The notes: generated by a model from the letters alone, not told the origin. A stretch of 26,419 nt of DNA from Erwinia pyrifoliae DSM 12163 (GCF_000026985.1 NC_017390.1:2372255-2398673), one strand, 5' to 3'. Positions 7,396 to 16,747 are shown, counted from the stretch's first letter. A program made the numbers and translations.

Positions 7396-7975
7396 CGCTA
7401 CCCGACCAGATGATTTCACCGGTCTGCACCAGCATCAGCTGCATTTGCAGAGATGGCGACTTAATATCGCCTTCGGCATTGCTGTACAGCACATACTGCG
7501 CTCCGACGTAGCGCGCCAGGCCGATGGCTTTACTGCGTGAAACCAGGCTGTCGTCTGCCGACAGACCCAGAGTTTGCCTGGCAGCCGCCAGCTGCTGAGG
7601 GGTAACCAGCGTAAACTGGCCGTTATTTAACAGCGAGTTTTGCAGGGCGTCGGTCGCTTTGGCGCTTTGCAAACTGCCGTTGGTGCTGTTTTTAACGTTG
7701 TCTACCAGTAGCACATTACCCGCATTAATGCCGTCTGCTTTCAGCATCTGCCCCACCAGTGGCGATACCGTTGCTGACCAGTTCAGGGGCTGCATTTTCG
7801 GCGGCTGCGGCACATTCTGACCCGGCTCCGCTTTCGGTGGCAGCGGGACACTAACCGGCGGCGGTACGGGTTCAACCGGGGCGGGTGACTGAGGCTGTTG
7901 CTGCTGATTGATACAGCCGCTCAGAACCAGTGCTAATATCAGCACGCCTGAACGCTTTATCCTGATCCAGCTCAT
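7379..7975 (-). CDS. lpoB: LpoB, outer-membrane lipoprotein activator of PBP1B
   Basis: A 198-aa lipoprotein. A type II signal peptide ends in the lipobox LSGC with Cys21. A proline-rich disordered linker (~25-60, PAPVEPVPPPVSVPLPPK) follows, then the folded LpoB domain (~70-195: LLVDNVKNSTNGSLQSAKATDAL, FTLVTPQQL, YVLYSNAEGD, ending QTGEIIWSGSGAV) found in E. coli YcfM. LpoB reaches from the outer membrane through the wall to stimulate the transpeptidase and transglycosylase of PBP1B. AAGGAG lies 7 nt before the ATG. It is slightly shorter than the E. coli protein (about 213 aa), mainly in the linker. It is 11 nt after ycfL and overlaps thiK. Confidence 0.95.
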   Translation of the reverse strand: MSWIRIKRSGVLILALVLSGCINQQQQPQSPAPVEPVPPPVSVPLPPKAEPGQNVPQPPKMQPLNWSATVSPLVGQMLKADGINAGNVLLVDNVKNSTNGSLQSAKATDALQNSLLNNGQFTLVTPQQLAAARQTLGLSADDSLVSRSKAIGLARYVGAQYVLYSNAEGDIKSPSLQMQLMLVQTGEIIWSGSGAVVH

Positions 7976-7986
7976 TTGATAACTCC

Positions 7987-8355
7987 TTACAAATACAGGT
8001 AGAGACGAACTTTGCTCGCCGTGAGATTACCGGTTTGAGATGAGATTTCGGCTTTACCCTGTGCGGGCACCGCAACCGTATGCGGCCGCTCAAAAGGCAG
8101 AATTTCCAATCCCTTATCATCATACCAGTAGAAGCGGTAACTGACCTGAACCGGTTTTTCCTGCTGGTTAAACAACACCGTTGACGCACGTTGCTGCCCT
8201 TGCGTCTCTTCAATCCCCGGTGCAGCAGCGGTGATCCCGGCCGACAGCACCGCTGACTCCATGACCAGGGGCTGTGAGGTATTGATGCTGGTGCGCTCGC
8301 GGCTGCATCCGCTTAAGGCCGTCAGCAGCGTAATGGCAATGATACTTGCCCGCAT
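7987..8355 (-). CDS. ycfL: YcfL, DUF1425 lipoprotein
   Basis: A 122-aa small lipoprotein with a short signal peptide ending in LSGC (Cys17). Conserved blocks QPLVMESAVLSAGI, VSYRFYWYDDKGLEILPFERP and the terminal KVRLYLYL match E. coli YcfL. The fold should be a periplasmic beta-sandwich; its role is unknown, but its constant place before lpoB hints at an envelope function. The ribosome binding site is weak (GGAT about 9 nt before the ATG). It starts 26 nt after the hinT stop. Confidence 0.92.
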   Translation of the reverse strand: MRASIIAITLLTALSGCSRERTSINTSQPLVMESAVLSAGITAAAPGIEETQGQQRASTVLFNQQEKPVQVSYRFYWYDDKGLEILPFERPHTVAVPAQGKAEISSQTGNLTASKVRLYLYL

Positions 8356-8381
8356 AGAATGATATCCGTTTTGGTGAACGT

Positions 8382-8732
8382 TCAGGATGCCAGCATAGGG
8401 CCTAATGGACGGCCACCGACGAGGTGCAGGTGGATGTGGTAAACCTCCTGCCCGCCGTGCTGATTACAATTCATGATCAGGCGGTAACCATCTTCAGCAA
8501 TACCTTGATCCCTGGCAATTTTTGCCGCCACGGTGATCATCCTTCCCAGCGCGGCTTCATGACCTGCAACCACATCGTTTGACGTCGGGATTAAAAGATT
8601 GGGGACGATGAGAATATGTGTCGGAGCCTGAGGGGCGATATCGCGGAACGCGGTAACCAGCTCATCCTGATAAACGATGTCGGCCGGAACTTCGCGACGG
8701 ATGATTTTGCTAAAAATAGTTTCTTCAGCCAT
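8382..8732 (-). CDS. hinT: HinT, histidine-triad purine nucleoside phosphoramidase
   Basis: A 116-aa HIT-family hydrolase that cleaves adenosine 5'-phosphoramidates and lysyl-AMP. The triad HIHLH is at 99-103 (His99, His101, His103), preceded by the conserved NQHGGQEVY. The sequence closely follows E. coli HinT but ends GPMLAS, about three residues short of the E. coli tail GPMLAHKGL; the C-terminus affects substrate choice in this family, so the difference may matter slightly. It is the first gene of the hinT-ycfL-lpoB-thiK-nagZ operon, with a sigma-70-like promoter just upstream. Confidence 0.96.
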   Translation of the reverse strand: MAEETIFSKIIRREVPADIVYQDELVTAFRDIAPQAPTHILIVPNLLIPTSNDVVAGHEAALGRMITVAAKIARDQGIAEDGYRLIMNCNQHGGQEVYHIHLHLVGGRPLGPMLAS

Positions 8733-8766
8733 GCCTGCTATCCTTCAGCTGTGAGTGAGTCCACGC

Positions 8767-8796
8767 AGTATGAGCGAGAAATTCGTGTTGTTTCAA
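8767..8796 (-). promoter_or_regulatory. Probable sigma-70 promoter of the hinT operon
   Basis: On the - strand TTGAAA (8796-8791), an 18-bp spacer and CATACT (8772-8767). Transcription should start near 8760, leaving a leader of about 28 nt to the hinT ATG. Confidence 0.55.
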
Positions 8797-8911
8797 CCTG
8801 TGAGTGATTTTTCTTTTATCGAAAACGCCACCTTGCCGAGGATTTCACCCAATTTCGGTAGCTCGCTCGCAGTTCTGGTGCGGCCCGCTACTGCCTGACA
8901 TCCGCAGCAGC

Positions 8912-8937
8912 AAAAAAAAGGGGAGCTTCAGCTCCCC
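8912..8937 (-). terminator. ptsG intrinsic terminator
   Basis: GGGGAGC (8920-8926) and GCTCCCC (8931-8937) form a 7-bp GC-rich stem with loop TTCA. On the - strand it is followed by eight T's (8919-8912). It lies 22 bp past the ptsG stop. The remaining gap toward hinT (8797-8911) shows no gene. Confidence 0.93.
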
Positions 8938-8959
8938 TGTGAAAACCTTGCGCAGCGGT

Positions 8960-10393
8960 TTAATGGCTGCGGATGTAGTCGTCCATATCGGTTTTCAGGT
9001 TATCGGATTTAGTACCGAAGATGGCCTGAACGCCGGAACCAGCCACCACCACCCCGGCAGCGCCAAGCTGCTTCAGACCTGCCTGGTCTACTTTTGCCAC
9101 GTCTGCCACGCTGACGCGCAGACGGGTGATGCAGGCATCCAGGTTAGTGATGTTGTCCTTGCCGCCAAATGCTGCAACCAGGCTGGCAGCCATTTCACTG
9201 GCTGAACCTGTCGTCTGTTCACTGGTGGTATCTTCACGACCAGGAGTTTTCAGATCCAGTTTAGCGATCAGCACGCGGAAAATCGTATAGTAAACCAGAC
9301 CGTAGATCACACCCACAATCGGGAACAGCCAGATCTTGCTGCTGTTACCGCTCAGCACCACAAAGTCGATCAGACCATGTGAGAAGCTGGTTCCGTCACG
9401 CATGCCCAGCAGAATACAGATTGGGAATGCCAGGCCTGCCAGGATGGCGTGGATGGCGTACAGGATCGGTGCCACGAACATGAACGAGAATTCAATCGGT
9501 TCGGTAATGCCGGTCAGGAAGGAGGTCAGCGCGGCGGAGATCATGATACCGCCCACTTTGGCACGGTTTTCAGGTTTAGCTGAATGCCAGATAGCAATTG
9601 CTGCCGCCGGCAGACCGTACATTTTAAACAGGAAGCCACCCGACAATTTACCGGCGGTAGGGTCACCTGCCATATAGCGGGGGATATCGCCGTGGAATAC
9701 CTGCCCCGCTGCGTTGGTATACTCACCAATCTGCATCTGGAAAGGCACATTCCAGATATGATGCAGGCCAAATGGTACCAGTGAACGTTCGACTACACCG
9801 TAGATGCCGAACGCAACCACCGGGTTCTGATATGCCGCCCACTGTGAGAACGTTTGGATCGCCGTACCCACCGGAGGCCAGATAAAGGAGAGCACAACGC
9901 CGAGGAAAATCGCCGCCAGACCGGAGATAATCGGTACGAAGCGTTTACCGGCGAAGAAGCCCAGATACTCGGGCAGCTTGATGCGATAGAAACGGTTAAA
10001 CATATAGGCGGCAATAGAGCCGGCAATAATACCTCCCAGTACTCCGGTATCCGCCAGATGCTGAGCCGCAATCTCTTCGGCAGACAGATGCAATACCAGT
10101 GGTGCCACAACCGCCATAGTTTTCACCATAATGCCGTATGCCACGACCGCTGCCAGTGCCGAAACACCATCATTATTGGTGAAGCCCAGCGCCACACCGA
10201 TTGCAAAAATCAGTGGCATATTGGCAAATACCGAGCCGCCGGCTTCCGCCATCACTTGCGAAACGACGGCAGGCAACCAGCTAAAGTTGGCAGAACCAAC
10301 GCCCAGCAGAATACCCGCAATCGGCAGTACCGATACGGGTAACATTAGCGATTTACCGACCTTTTGCAGGTTTGCAAATGCATTTTTGAACAT
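8960..10393 (-). CDS. ptsG: PTS glucose transporter EIICB-Glc
   Basis: A 477-aa inner-membrane glucose permease of the phosphotransferase system, the same length as E. coli PtsG. The EIIC domain (~1-385) has repeated hydrophobic segments and the family blocks [19 protein letters not shown] and [16 protein letters not shown] linker ([16 protein letters not shown]) leads to the EIIB domain, whose phosphorylation site is Cys421 in [17 protein letters not shown]-Glc phosphorylates Cys421 and the phosphate passes to incoming glucose. It is monocistronic, with its own terminator and a complete control region upstream (CRP, Mlc, SgrS). In E. coli fhuE lies between ptsG and hinT; here the gap is only 227 bp and fhuE is absent. 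Confidence 0.98.
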   Translation of the reverse strand: MFKNAFANLQKVGKSLMLPVSVLPIAGILLGVGSANFSWLPAVVSQVMAEAGGSVFANMPLIFAIGVALGFTNNDGVSALAAVVAYGIMVKTMAVVAPLVLHLSAEEIAAQHLADTGVLGGIIAGSIAAYMFNRFYRIKLPEYLGFFAGKRFVPIISGLAAIFLGVVLSFIWPPVGTAIQTFSQWAAYQNPVVAFGIYGVVERSLVPFGLHHIWNVPFQMQIGEYTNAAGQVFHGDIPRYMAGDPTAGKLSGGFLFKMYGLPAAAIAIWHSAKPENRAKVGGIMISAALTSFLTGITEPIEFSFMFVAPILYAIHAILAGLAFPICILLGMRDGTSFSHGLIDFVVLSGNSSKIWLFPIVGVIYGLVYYTIFRVLIAKLDLKTPGREDTTSEQTTGSASEMAASLVAAFGGKDNITNLDACITRLRVSVADVAKVDQAGLKQLGAAGVVVAGSGVQAIFGTKSDNLKTDMDDYIRSH

Positions 10394-10400
10394 AGTGTGA

Positions 10401-10427
10401 AGCTCCTGAGTATGAGTGCTTTTTTTA
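10401..10427 (-). promoter_or_regulatory. Predicted SgrS small-RNA target at the ptsG ribosome binding site
   Basis: The - strand leader reads AAAAAAAGCACTCATACTCA and then GGAGC just before the ATG. This is almost the segment of E. coli ptsG mRNA that pairs with SgrS during sugar-phosphate stress, with one clear change (CACC to CACT). AGGAG is the Shine-Dalgarno. The sgrS gene itself is not in the window. Confidence 0.65.
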
Positions 10428-10495
10428 CGCGCGATGATGAATCACTGCGCGTGGCAAAGGGGGAGGATCCTTTGCATATGGAGCGCTTGGCGCTC
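10427..10495 (-). other. Three hairpins in the ptsG mRNA leader
   Basis: In the ~112-nt leader: GAGCGC/GCGCTC (10481-10495), GCAAAGG/CCTTTGC (10454-10460/10469-10475) and ACGCGC/GCGCGT (10427-10432/10447-10452). They leave the ribosome binding site and the A-rich SgrS target single-stranded. Their role in mRNA stability is a guess. Confidence 0.45.
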
Positions 10496-10499
10496 TCGA

Positions 10500-10523
10500 T
10501 ATTTATTACTAAGTATAAAATAA
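10500..10523 (-). promoter_or_regulatory. ptsG core promoter -10 with overlapping Mlc operator
   Basis: The -10 TATACT occupies 10517-10512, predicting a start near 10505. The 24-bp segment beginning TTATTTTATACT and ending AGTAATAAATA follows the E. coli Mlc operator closely, overlapping the promoter as repression would require. The -35 is weak, fitting dependence on CRP. Confidence 0.75.
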
Positions 10524-10535
10524 ATCTGAAAAAAT

Positions 10536-10557
10536 TTGTTTGATGACTATCACGTTT
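10536..10557 (-). promoter_or_regulatory. CRP site of the ptsG promoter
   Basis: The - strand carries GTGATAGTCATCAAA, with half-sites GTGA and TCAAA, nearly the E. coli ptsG CRP site. Its centre (10546.5) lies 41-42 bp upstream of the predicted start, the class II position. Upstream of it, 10560-10678, I see no further confident site. Confidence 0.75.
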
Positions 10558-10678
10558 TGCCGAAAGTGCGCCAGTTAACTGTTATTAAATCGTGATAAAT
10601 GCGCCTTTTTTACGCCATAAAAAGCGCAGCGCTACTTTTCAGCGCCGCACTTTACGACTTTTTTTTGGTAAATTCGAG

Positions 10679-10712
10679 AAATAAAAATGACGGTCGGCTG
10701 GTCAGTCCGTCA
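10679..10712 (-). terminator. Terminator overlapping the tatD stop codon
   Basis: TGACGG (10688-10693) and CCGTCA (10707-10712) pair. On the - strand the stem starts within the last codons of tatD and is followed by TTTTTATTT. The stem is only 6 bp with a 13-nt loop, so efficiency may be moderate. It ends the pabC-to-tatD run. Confidence 0.6.
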
Positions 10713-11496
10713 GGCGCGACATCGGCACATGAAAGAGACGCGAAAAGTTTTCCGTCGTCGCCTGTGCCATCTGTTCAATGGTGACTCCCTTTACCACCGC
10801 CATATATTCCGCGACATCACGCGTATAGGCTGGCTGGTTCTCCTTGCCCCGATGGGGTACAGGCGCCAGGTACGGCGAGTCGGTTTCCACCAGCATACGA
10901 TCGAGCGGCACATAGCGCGCAGCATCACGGATTTGTTCAGCATTGCGGAAAGTCGCAATGCCGGAAAACGAGATATAAAAGCCCATATCAAGCAGCTTCT
11001 CTGCCGTCTGGCGATCTTCGGTAAAGCAGTGCAGCACGCCCCCACAGCCCTCTGCCTGTTCTTCTCTCAGGATCGCCAGCGTGTCCTCACGCGCATCCCG
11101 CGTATGCACAATCACCGGTTTATTCAGATCGCGCCCGATGCGGATATGCTCGCGGAATGAGGCCTGCTGGCGCGCCTTAGTCTCTTTTTGATAGAAGTAG
11201 TCAAGTCCGGTTTCTCCCATCGCCACCACGCGTGGGTCAGCGGCCAGCAGGCGCAGCTCCGAAAAGTCGTACTCCTCTTCCTGATTGAGCGGATGCACCC
11301 CGCAGGAGTAAGCTACGTTCGGCCGTTCACCAATCAGTTCGACCATCGCCTTATAGCCCGGCAGGGTTGTGGCAACCGCCAGCATAAATTTCACATCACG
11401 CGCCGCCGCTTTCGCCAGCACGTCAGACACATCCTGATGCAGGGTTTCATAATTCAAACCATCAAGATGGCAGTGGGAATCAACTAAAAACATCAT
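10702..11496 (-). CDS. ycfH: TatD-family metal-dependent hydrolase YcfH
   Basis: A 264-aa TIM-barrel amidohydrolase-superfamily protein. Metal ligands are visible: DSHCHLDG (Asp6, His8, His10), GETGLD (Glu at the bridging position), [14 protein letters not shown] and [15 protein letters not shown]. TatD proteins are 3'-5' exonucleases or D-aminoacyl hydrolases; the exact activity of this paralogue is unsettled. It closely follows E. coli YcfH (265 aa), with a slightly different C-terminus. Two adjacent ATGs (11496, 11493) lie behind AAGAG; either works. It starts 2 nt after holB, so the two are coupled, and the same pairing occurs in E. coli. Confidence 0.94.
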   Translation of the reverse strand: MMFLVDSHCHLDGLNYETLHQDVSDVLAKAAARDVKFMLAVATTLPGYKAMVELIGERPNVAYSCGVHPLNQEEEYDFSELRLLAADPRVVAMGETGLDYFYQKETKARQQASFREHIRIGRDLNKPVIVHTRDAREDTLAILREEQAEGCGGVLHCFTEDRQTAEKLLDMGFYISFSGIATFRNAEQIRDAARYVPLDRMLVETDSPYLAPVPHRGKENQPAYTRDVAEYMAVVKGVTIEQMAQATTENFSRLFHVPMSRLTD

Positions 11497-11498
11497 AT

Positions 11499-12503
11499 TT
11501 ACTCTTTAAACGCTGAATCGGAAAATACCGGCTTAATGATGCTTTCCCAGCTTAACAACTGTTGCGTCAGCAGCAGCTCACGGTTGACCGCCACCACCGT
11601 CAACAACCGATCGCGGCAGACCATCCACTGGCGCAGGCTGGCATCAAGCACGCTGGACGGTAACAGGCTGGCGAGATGGATAACCACTGCCTGTTGGTCA
11701 ATATTGCTGATAAATTGACCGCCGCCCTGCTGCCATTTCACCGCATCCACCAGCAGGGAACATAGCCAGGCGATACGCCGTGCCACGTCATCATGATGTA
11801 ACACAGGCAGTAAACTCAGTAGATCGTCGGACAGTGCAGCAGGGAGCGCCTGACACAGCTGCAGGCGCTGCTGCCAGGTTTTTTCGTCCAGAAATGCCAG
11901 AGCGGCTGCGGGCGCCCCGGCAGACAGCCGCAGTGCGGCGCTACGCTCATTAAGGCCGGCAGCACAGTGTTTCTGCAGCCATTGCAGGCTTTGCCCCTCA
12001 TCCGGCGGAGCCAGATGCCACAACAGGCAGCGGCTGCGCAGCGTGGGCAGCAGGCGCGAGGGTTCACGACTGCTCAGTAAAAACCAGGTGTTTTTTGGCG
12101 GCTCTTCCAGGGTTTTCAACAGCGCATTGGCGGCCGCTTCGGTTAGCTGCTGTGCATCCGGTAGCCAGACCACCTTTGCACCGCCCTGCTGTGCATAATG
12201 GTAAAGCTTATCCGTTACGCCGCGCACCGCATCGATACCCAGGGCGTTTTTACCCTTTTCGGCCTCCAGCTGATACCAGTCAGGATGATTACCGGCCAGC
12301 ATCAGCGCACAGGCATGACACTTTCCGCAGCTTTTAAGCCCCTCAGGTTGCCGGCACATCAGCCAGCGTCCGATACCCCAGATAAGCGCATCGTCCCCCA
12401 TGCCGGGCAGCGCCTGGATCAGCAGTGCATGATGGCCGCGCTGCGCAACATGCTGCGCGATGATTTGCTTATAACTGTGGTTGAGCCACGGATACCAGTT
12501 CAT
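11499..12503 (-). CDS. holB: DNA polymerase III delta' subunit
   Basis: A 334-aa clamp-loader subunit that positions the gamma/tau ATPases and stays catalytically inactive. The ATPase-like fold starts at about residue 20; [12 protein letters not shown] stands where a Walker A would be but lacks GKS/T, as expected for delta'. A zinc module (CGKCHACAL with an upstream Cys) lies near residues 50-60. [29 protein letters not shown] and LLPTLRSRC carry the sensor and SRC motifs. The start is ATG at 12503, giving MNWYPWL and exactly the E. coli length; an upstream GTG at 12521 would be inside tmk. It overlaps the tmk stop as ATGA with AGGA in front, a classic translational coupling. Confidence 0.96.
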   Translation of the reverse strand: MNWYPWLNHSYKQIIAQHVAQRGHHALLIQALPGMGDDALIWGIGRWLMCRQPEGLKSCGKCHACALMLAGNHPDWYQLEAEKGKNALGIDAVRGVTDKLYHYAQQGGAKVVWLPDAQQLTEAAANALLKTLEEPPKNTWFLLSSREPSRLLPTLRSRCLLWHLAPPDEGQSLQWLQKHCAAGLNERSAALRLSAGAPAAALAFLDEKTWQQRLQLCQALPAALSDDLLSLLPVLHHDDVARRIAWLCSLLVDAVKWQQGGGQFISNIDQQAVVIHLASLLPSSVLDASLRQWMVCRDRLLTVVAVNRELLLTQQLLSWESIIKPVFSDSAFKE

Positions 12504-13132
12504 TGCTGTTCCTGTAACCACTGGTTCAGCGTCTGTTGCAGCGCGGCCGTCACCTGCTCCAGCGGCCGAGTGGCATCGATGGTTTTGATACGACTATCGG
12601 CCGACGCCAGGGCGAGATAACGCTCGCGTGTGCGGGTGAAGAAGTTGAGCGACTCCTGCTCAATGCGGTCCAGTTCTCCGCGCGCGCGCGCGCGCTGCAA
12701 ACCGATTTGCGGGGTAACATCAAGGTACAGCGTCAGGTCCGGGGAAAAATCGCCCAGTACCGCCTGTTTCAGGCAGTTCATCAGATCGCTGTTCATACCA
12801 CGGCCACCGCCCTGATAAGCCTGAGAAGAGAGATCGTGACGATCTCCGACTACCCACGCCCCACGCGCCAGCGCCGGTTTAATCACGTTTTCCACCAGCT
12901 GGACGCGTGCGGCATACAGCATCAACAGCTCCGCGCTGTTGGTGACACGTTCACCTTCAATCCCCTGCTTGATCAAATCCCGCAGCTTCTCGGCTAGCGG
13001 CGTCCCGCCCGGCTCGCGGGTAAAGACAATATCGTTAATACCGTGGCGCTGTAGTTCGCTGACAACCGCATCACGCGCTGTGGTTTTCCCTGCCCCTTCC
13101 AGGCCTTCAATAACGATAAATTTACTGTTCAT
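12500..13132 (-). CDS. tmk: Thymidylate kinase
   Basis: A 210-aa dTMP kinase (dTMP + ATP to dTDP). The P-loop [12 protein letters not shown] is at ~8-19, the DR(Y/H) motif is [18 protein letters not shown] is near 40, and the [16 protein letters not shown] is typical of type II (E. coli) enzymes. The start is ATG at 13132 with AAGGA upstream; an open frame extends 54 codons further but runs inside mltG. It overlaps mltG by 11 nt and holB by 4 nt. The RARAR codons form a (CG)7 tract at 12679-12693. Confidence 0.97.
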   Translation of the reverse strand: MNSKFIVIEGLEGAGKTTARDAVVSELQRHGINDIVFTREPGGTPLAEKLRDLIKQGIEGERVTNSAELLMLYAARVQLVENVIKPALARGAWVVGDRHDLSSQAYQGGGRGMNSDLMNCLKQAVLGDFSPDLTLYLDVTPQIGLQRARARGELDRIEQESLNFFTRTRERYLALASADSRIKTIDATRPLEQVTAALQQTLNQWLQEQQ

Positions 13133-14150
13133 GCTTTTCCTTCTGCGCCAGGCGATAAACCTGTACGGCTTTATTGTGGCTGGCCAGATTGGTGGTAAAA
13201 GTATGACCACCTTTACCGTCGGCAACAAAATAGAGGAAGTCAGTCTGCTCCGGATGCGCAGCCGCCTGCAGAGAAGCTTTGCCCGGCATCGCAATCGGCG
13301 CTGGCGGCAGGCCGCTGATCACATAGGTATTGAAGGCTGATGGTGTTTCCAAATTTTTGCGCGTCAGAATGCCCTGGTAGCTGTCGCCCATGCCATAGAT
13401 CACCGTTGGATCGGTTTGCAGGCGCATCCCCAGCCGTAAGCGATTGATAAAGACCGAGGCTACTTTGCCACGTTCGGCGCTTATCGCCGTCTCTTTCTCA
13501 ATAATCGATGCCATTGTCAGCATATCATTTTTGCTGTTGTACGGCAGATTAGCCACCTTCCCCTGCCATTCATCATCAACCTGCTTTTTCATACGCTCAA
13601 GAGCGCGTTTCAGCAGCGCCACCTCGGTGGTGTTAGCCGTGTAAAGATAGGTATCAGGGTAGAACCAGCCTTCCACCCCCTGCTGTTCGCCGCTGAGTTT
13701 CAGGGCGGCAGCCACGGTCGCCAGTTTGTCATCCGCCAGCGTGTGCTTCAGGTAAGGTGCGCTGCGTAGCTGGCTTAGCCACTCCTGCATGCGGGACCCT
13801 TCCACAAAGCGCAGCGGAAACTGGGCTTCTTTGCCGCTGGCCAGCAGCTGCAGCATCTCACGCACGCGCATTTTTGGCGTAAAACGGTAGGTTCCGGCTT
13901 TGAACCTGGCCAGCTCGGGCTGCAGCTTAAGTAATATGCCGAACCACGGGGTACTGCTGATAATATGCTGGGACTCCAGCCCGGCCTCCAGCGCCACACG
14001 GCCCGCACCGGCGGGTAGCGTGAAAATAGTCTCGCGATCAATTGTCAAAGGAGCATCGGCGAACTGCCGCGTTTGCCAGTAGCCATAAGCGATAATCAAC
14101 AGTGCTGCCGCCAACAGCGCCAGCACGCACTTTTTGCTTTTAGTCATCAT
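13122..14150 (-). CDS. mltG: Endolytic peptidoglycan transglycosylase MltG
   Basis: A 342-aa inner-membrane protein, formerly YceG. One N-terminal transmembrane helix (~7-24) is followed by a LysM-like region (~40-100, [21 protein letters not shown]) and the catalytic YceG domain with Glu218 in MASIIEKET. Further conserved blocks are [27 protein letters not shown], and [19 protein letters not shown]. It cuts nascent glycan strands and sets their length. It overlaps the pabC stop by 11 nt and tmk by 11 nt. Length is close to E. coli's 340 aa. Confidence 0.97.
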   Translation of the reverse strand: MMTKSKKCVLALLAAALLIIAYGYWQTRQFADAPLTIDRETIFTLPAGAGRVALEAGLESQHIISSTPWFGILLKLQPELARFKAGTYRFTPKMRVREMLQLLASGKEAQFPLRFVEGSRMQEWLSQLRSAPYLKHTLADDKLATVAAALKLSGEQQGVEGWFYPDTYLYTANTTEVALLKRALERMKKQVDDEWQGKVANLPYNSKNDMLTMASIIEKETAISAERGKVASVFINRLRLGMRLQTDPTVIYGMGDSYQGILTRKNLETPSAFNTYVISGLPPAPIAMPGKASLQAAAHPEQTDFLYFVADGKGGHTFTTNLASHNKAVQVYRLAQKEKHEQ

Positions 14151-14958
14151 TTTCCACGTCGTTCACAATCGGGTTGAGCAGGTTAAACAGCTGGCGCGAA
14201 GCGTAATGCCAGCATTCTGCCTGATAAACCGGCAGAACCGGCATCAGTGCATTGGTGATCAGCACCTCTTCTGCCGCTGCCAGCACGTCAATACCGGCAC
14301 GTACCTCGCTCAGGGTATAACCGAGTTGCACTACCCGCTTCATCACCCGCTGGCGCTGGATCCCATTCACTCCACTGCTGCTTAAATCAGGGGTAAACAC
14401 CTGCTTCCCCACGCGCCAGAATAAATTTGCCGCACAGCATTCCACCAGCATAGCGTCACTGTCAAGCACCAGCGCCTCATCGGCACCGGTCTGTTCAAGC
14501 TCTGTGCGGATCAAGACTTGCTCAAGGCGGTTAAGGTGTTTGATGCCGGCCAGCTGGGGGTTTTTACCCAGCCGAACCGAACTCAATACCAGCCGGGCGC
14601 CCTTTTGGCGCAGCTGATGATAATGGGCAGGATAAGCAGAGAGTGAGATGATACGTCCCGGCTTCTGGCACCCCTGGGCGCTGTAACCACGCCCACCGCT
14701 GCCACGGGTGAGGATGGCTTTTAACACACCATCATCGCAGCTGACTGTGGCCTGAATGATCTCCGCTTCCAGCGCCATCCAGTCCACTCCGCTAATCCTC
14801 AGCCGCTCACAGCCCTGTTGTAAACGTTGCAGATGCGCCGCCAGCCGCTGGACGCGACCCTGCTGCACGCGCGCAGTGGTGAAGCAGCCATCACCAAACT
14901 GGACAGCACGATCGCGGGCTTCGATAGTGTCCCGCGCTTCACCGTTCACCCATATCAT
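14140..14958 (-). CDS. pabC: Aminodeoxychorismate lyase
   Basis: A 272-aa fold-type IV PLP enzyme that converts 4-amino-4-deoxychorismate to p-aminobenzoate and pyruvate for folate. PLP lysine Lys140 is in [25 protein letters not shown] near residue 21 and the glycine-rich GSGGRGYS near 87 are intact, and DEALVLDSD is also recognisable. GGAGAG lies 5-6 nt before the ATG. Adjacent fatty acid genes are separated by the fabF terminator, so pabC probably starts a new unit or depends on readthrough; I saw no clear promoter in 14959-15089. Confidence 0.95.
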   Translation of the reverse strand: MIWVNGEARDTIEARDRAVQFGDGCFTTARVQQGRVQRLAAHLQRLQQGCERLRISGVDWMALEAEIIQATVSCDDGVLKAILTRGSGGRGYSAQGCQKPGRIISLSAYPAHYHQLRQKGARLVLSSVRLGKNPQLAGIKHLNRLEQVLIRTELEQTGADEALVLDSDAMLVECCAANLFWRVGKQVFTPDLSSSGVNGIQRQRVMKRVVQLGYTLSEVRAGIDVLAAAEEVLITNALMPVLPVYQAECWHYASRQLFNLLNPIVNDVENDD

Positions 14959-15089
14959 GCTTACTCTCCGATATCATTTCCCAGGTCAGCTTACCCGCAT
15001 AGCGCGCCACAATCATCTGATTGCGGTTCAAAATTAAACGTCTGCTTGCTGGATAGCCGGTCGGGTAGGTTTTTATCCCGGTTCGCACT

Positions 15090-15116
15090 AAAAAAAAGGC
15101 CCGCAGCGCGGGCCTT
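15090..15116 (-). terminator. fabF intrinsic terminator
   Basis: GGCCCGC (15098-15104) and GCGGGCC (15108-15114) pair with a 3-nt loop; on the - strand a run of eight T's follows. It is 20 bp after the fabF stop and separates the fab genes from pabC. Confidence 0.93.
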
Positions 15117-15135
15117 GTAAACAGGCTGAAACGAC

Positions 15136-16377
15136 TCAGATTTTACGGAAGATCAACGAGCCGTTGGTTCCGCCGAAACCAAATGAGTTACAGAGTACGT
15201 ACTCCATGCCCTTTGTCTGACGCGCGGTATGCGGGACGAAGTCCAGGTCACAACCTTCATCCGGGTTATCCAGATTGATGGTCGGTGGAACCACCTGGTC
15301 ACGCAGCGCGAGGATGCTGAAGATCGACTCTACCGCGCCCGCCGCCCCTAACAGGTGACCGGTCATGGATTTAGTCGAACTAACCATGACGCTGCGTGCG
15401 CTGGTGCCAAATACGGACTTCACCGCCTGAACTTCGGCTTTATCCCCGGCAGGCGTTGAGGTGCCGTGGGCATTGATATAGCCAATTTTCTCAGCGGAGA
15501 GATGCGCGTCTTTCAGAGCATTGACAACCGCCAGCGCTGCCCCGGCACCGTTTTCCGGTGGAGACGTCATATGGTAAGCATCGCTGCTCATACCAAAACC
15601 GACCACTTCGGCATAGATTTTCGCACCGCGCTTTTTCGCATGCTCGTACTCTTCCAGCACGACAACGCCAGCGCCGTCACCCAGTACAAAGCCGTCACGG
15701 TCTTTATCCCACGGACGGCTTGCCGCCTGCGGATCGTCGTTGCGCATAGAGAGTGCACGAGCCGCGCCAAAACCACCAACGCCAAGCGGCGTACTGCCTT
15801 TCTCGGCACCGCCCGCCAGCATAACGTCAGCATCGTTATAGGCGATAATGCGTGCCGCATGGCCGATGTTATGCACACCAGAGGTACAGGCGGTGGAGAT
15901 AGAAATACTGGGACCTTTCATACCAAACATGATGGTCAGGTGCCCGGCAATCATATTAACGATGGTTGAGGGAACGAAGAACGGGCTAATTTTGCGCGGA
16001 CCATCGTTCATCAGAGAGGTGTGGTTTTTTTCGATCAGGCCAAGACCGCCGATACCGGAACCAATAGCGGCACCAATACGACAAGCGTTCTCTTCGGTAA
16101 TTTCCAGGCCGGAATCCTGCATGGCCTGAATGCCAGCGACAATTCCATATTGAATGAAGTCATCCATCTTTTTCAGATCTTTGCGCGGGATGAAGTCAGC
16201 ACAATTAAAATCCTTTACTAAGCCAGCAAAACGCGTTGCGTAGGCACTAGTATCAAAATGGTCGATCGGGCTGATGCCACTCTGACCGGCAACAAGAGCA
16301 TTCCAGGTAGACTCTACGGTATTGCCGACAGGAGACAACATGCCAAGACCAGTCACAACTACACGACGCTTAGACAC
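15136..16377 (-). CDS. fabF: beta-ketoacyl-ACP synthase II
   Basis: A 413-aa elongating condensing enzyme, the same length as E. coli FabF, important for making cis-vaccenate and for temperature control of fluidity. Catalytic residues are visible: Cys164 in [14 protein letters not shown], His in [12 protein letters not shown], Lys/His in [15 protein letters not shown], and the terminal [12 protein letters not shown]. The start is GTG at 16377 with GGAGGA 5-6 nt upstream. It follows acpP by 88 bp containing a hairpin that may reduce transcription from acpP into fabF. Confidence 0.98.
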   Translation of the reverse strand: MSKRRVVVTGLGMLSPVGNTVESTWNALVAGQSGISPIDHFDTSAYATRFAGLVKDFNCADFIPRKDLKKMDDFIQYGIVAGIQAMQDSGLEITEENACRIGAAIGSGIGGLGLIEKNHTSLMNDGPRKISPFFVPSTIVNMIAGHLTIMFGMKGPSISISTACTSGVHNIGHAARIIAYNDADVMLAGGAEKGSTPLGVGGFGAARALSMRNDDPQAASRPWDKDRDGFVLGDGAGVVVLEEYEHAKKRGAKIYAEVVGFGMSSDAYHMTSPPENGAGAALAVVNALKDAHLSAEKIGYINAHGTSTPAGDKAEVQAVKSVFGTSARSVMVSSTKSMTGHLLGAAGAVESIFSILALRDQVVPPTINLDNPDEGCDLDFVPHTARQTKGMEYVLCNSFGFGGTNGSLIFRKI

Positions 16378-16433
16378 GTTCGTCCTCCAGGGAGGGAAAG
16401 ATTGACACTGTGTGGGATGTTCAGATAAAACTC

Positions 16434-16453
16434 AGGCGGTCGAATGACCGCCT
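16434..16453 (-). terminator. Attenuator-like hairpin between acpP and fabF
   Basis: AGGCGGTC (16434-16441) and GACCGCCT (16446-16453) make a perfect 8-bp stem with a tetraloop 12 bp past the acpP stop. On the - strand GAGTTTTATC follows, a short T run. A partial terminator here would let acpP mRNA accumulate above fabF. Confidence 0.6.
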
Positions 16454-16465
16454 GGAGATGCTCAC

Positions 16466-16702
16466 TTACGCCTGGTGACCATTGATATAATCAATAGCAG
16501 CCTGAACGGTAGTGATTTTCTCAGCTTCTTCGTCCGGGATCTCGGTATCGAACTCTTCTTCCAGAGCCATTACCAGCTCAACGGTATCAAGAGAATCAGC
16601 GCCCAAATCTTCCACAAAAGAGGCAGTATTAACAACTTCTTCCTGCTTAACGCCCAGCTGCTCGCCAATGATTTTCTTAACGCGTTCTTCGATAGTGCTC
16701 AT
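16466..16702 (-). CDS. acpP: Acyl carrier protein
   Basis: A 78-aa highly acidic four-helix carrier protein that bears acyl chains on 4'-phosphopantetheine attached to Ser37 (Ser36 mature) in [18 protein letters not shown]. From memory it differs from E. coli ACP only at about residues 24 and 26 (VNT instead of TNN). The start is ATG at 16702; the frame stays open 46 codons upstream, but the true N-terminus [10 protein letters not shown] is unmistakable. AGGA lies upstream with a long spacing. It has its own promoter in the fabG-acpP gap, fitting its high abundance. Confidence 0.99.
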   Translation of the reverse strand: MSTIEERVKKIIGEQLGVKQEEVVNTASFVEDLGADSLDTVELVMALEEEFDTEIPDEEAEKITTVQAAIDYINGHQA

Positions 16703-16747
16703 ACTATTAAATTTCCTATCAAAACTCGCTTTCGCGATGGTTTTCGT

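Noticed and set aside
10668..10689. Second Mlc operator upstream of ptsG
   Set aside because: A T-rich segment lies at about the distance known in E. coli, but the match to the operator is poor and it overlaps the tatD terminator.
10687..11160. 157-aa + strand frame over tatD/ycfH
   Set aside because: It is antisense to a conserved gene, begins beside that gene's terminator and has no family resemblance.
13133..13294. N-terminal extension of tmk by 54 codons
   Set aside because: The extension is inside mltG in another frame. Thymidylate kinases begin at [10 protein letters not shown], and the ATG at 13132 has its own AAGGA.
15466..15969. 167-aa + strand frame inside fabF
   Set aside because: It is antisense to a conserved enzyme and has no recognisable protein features.
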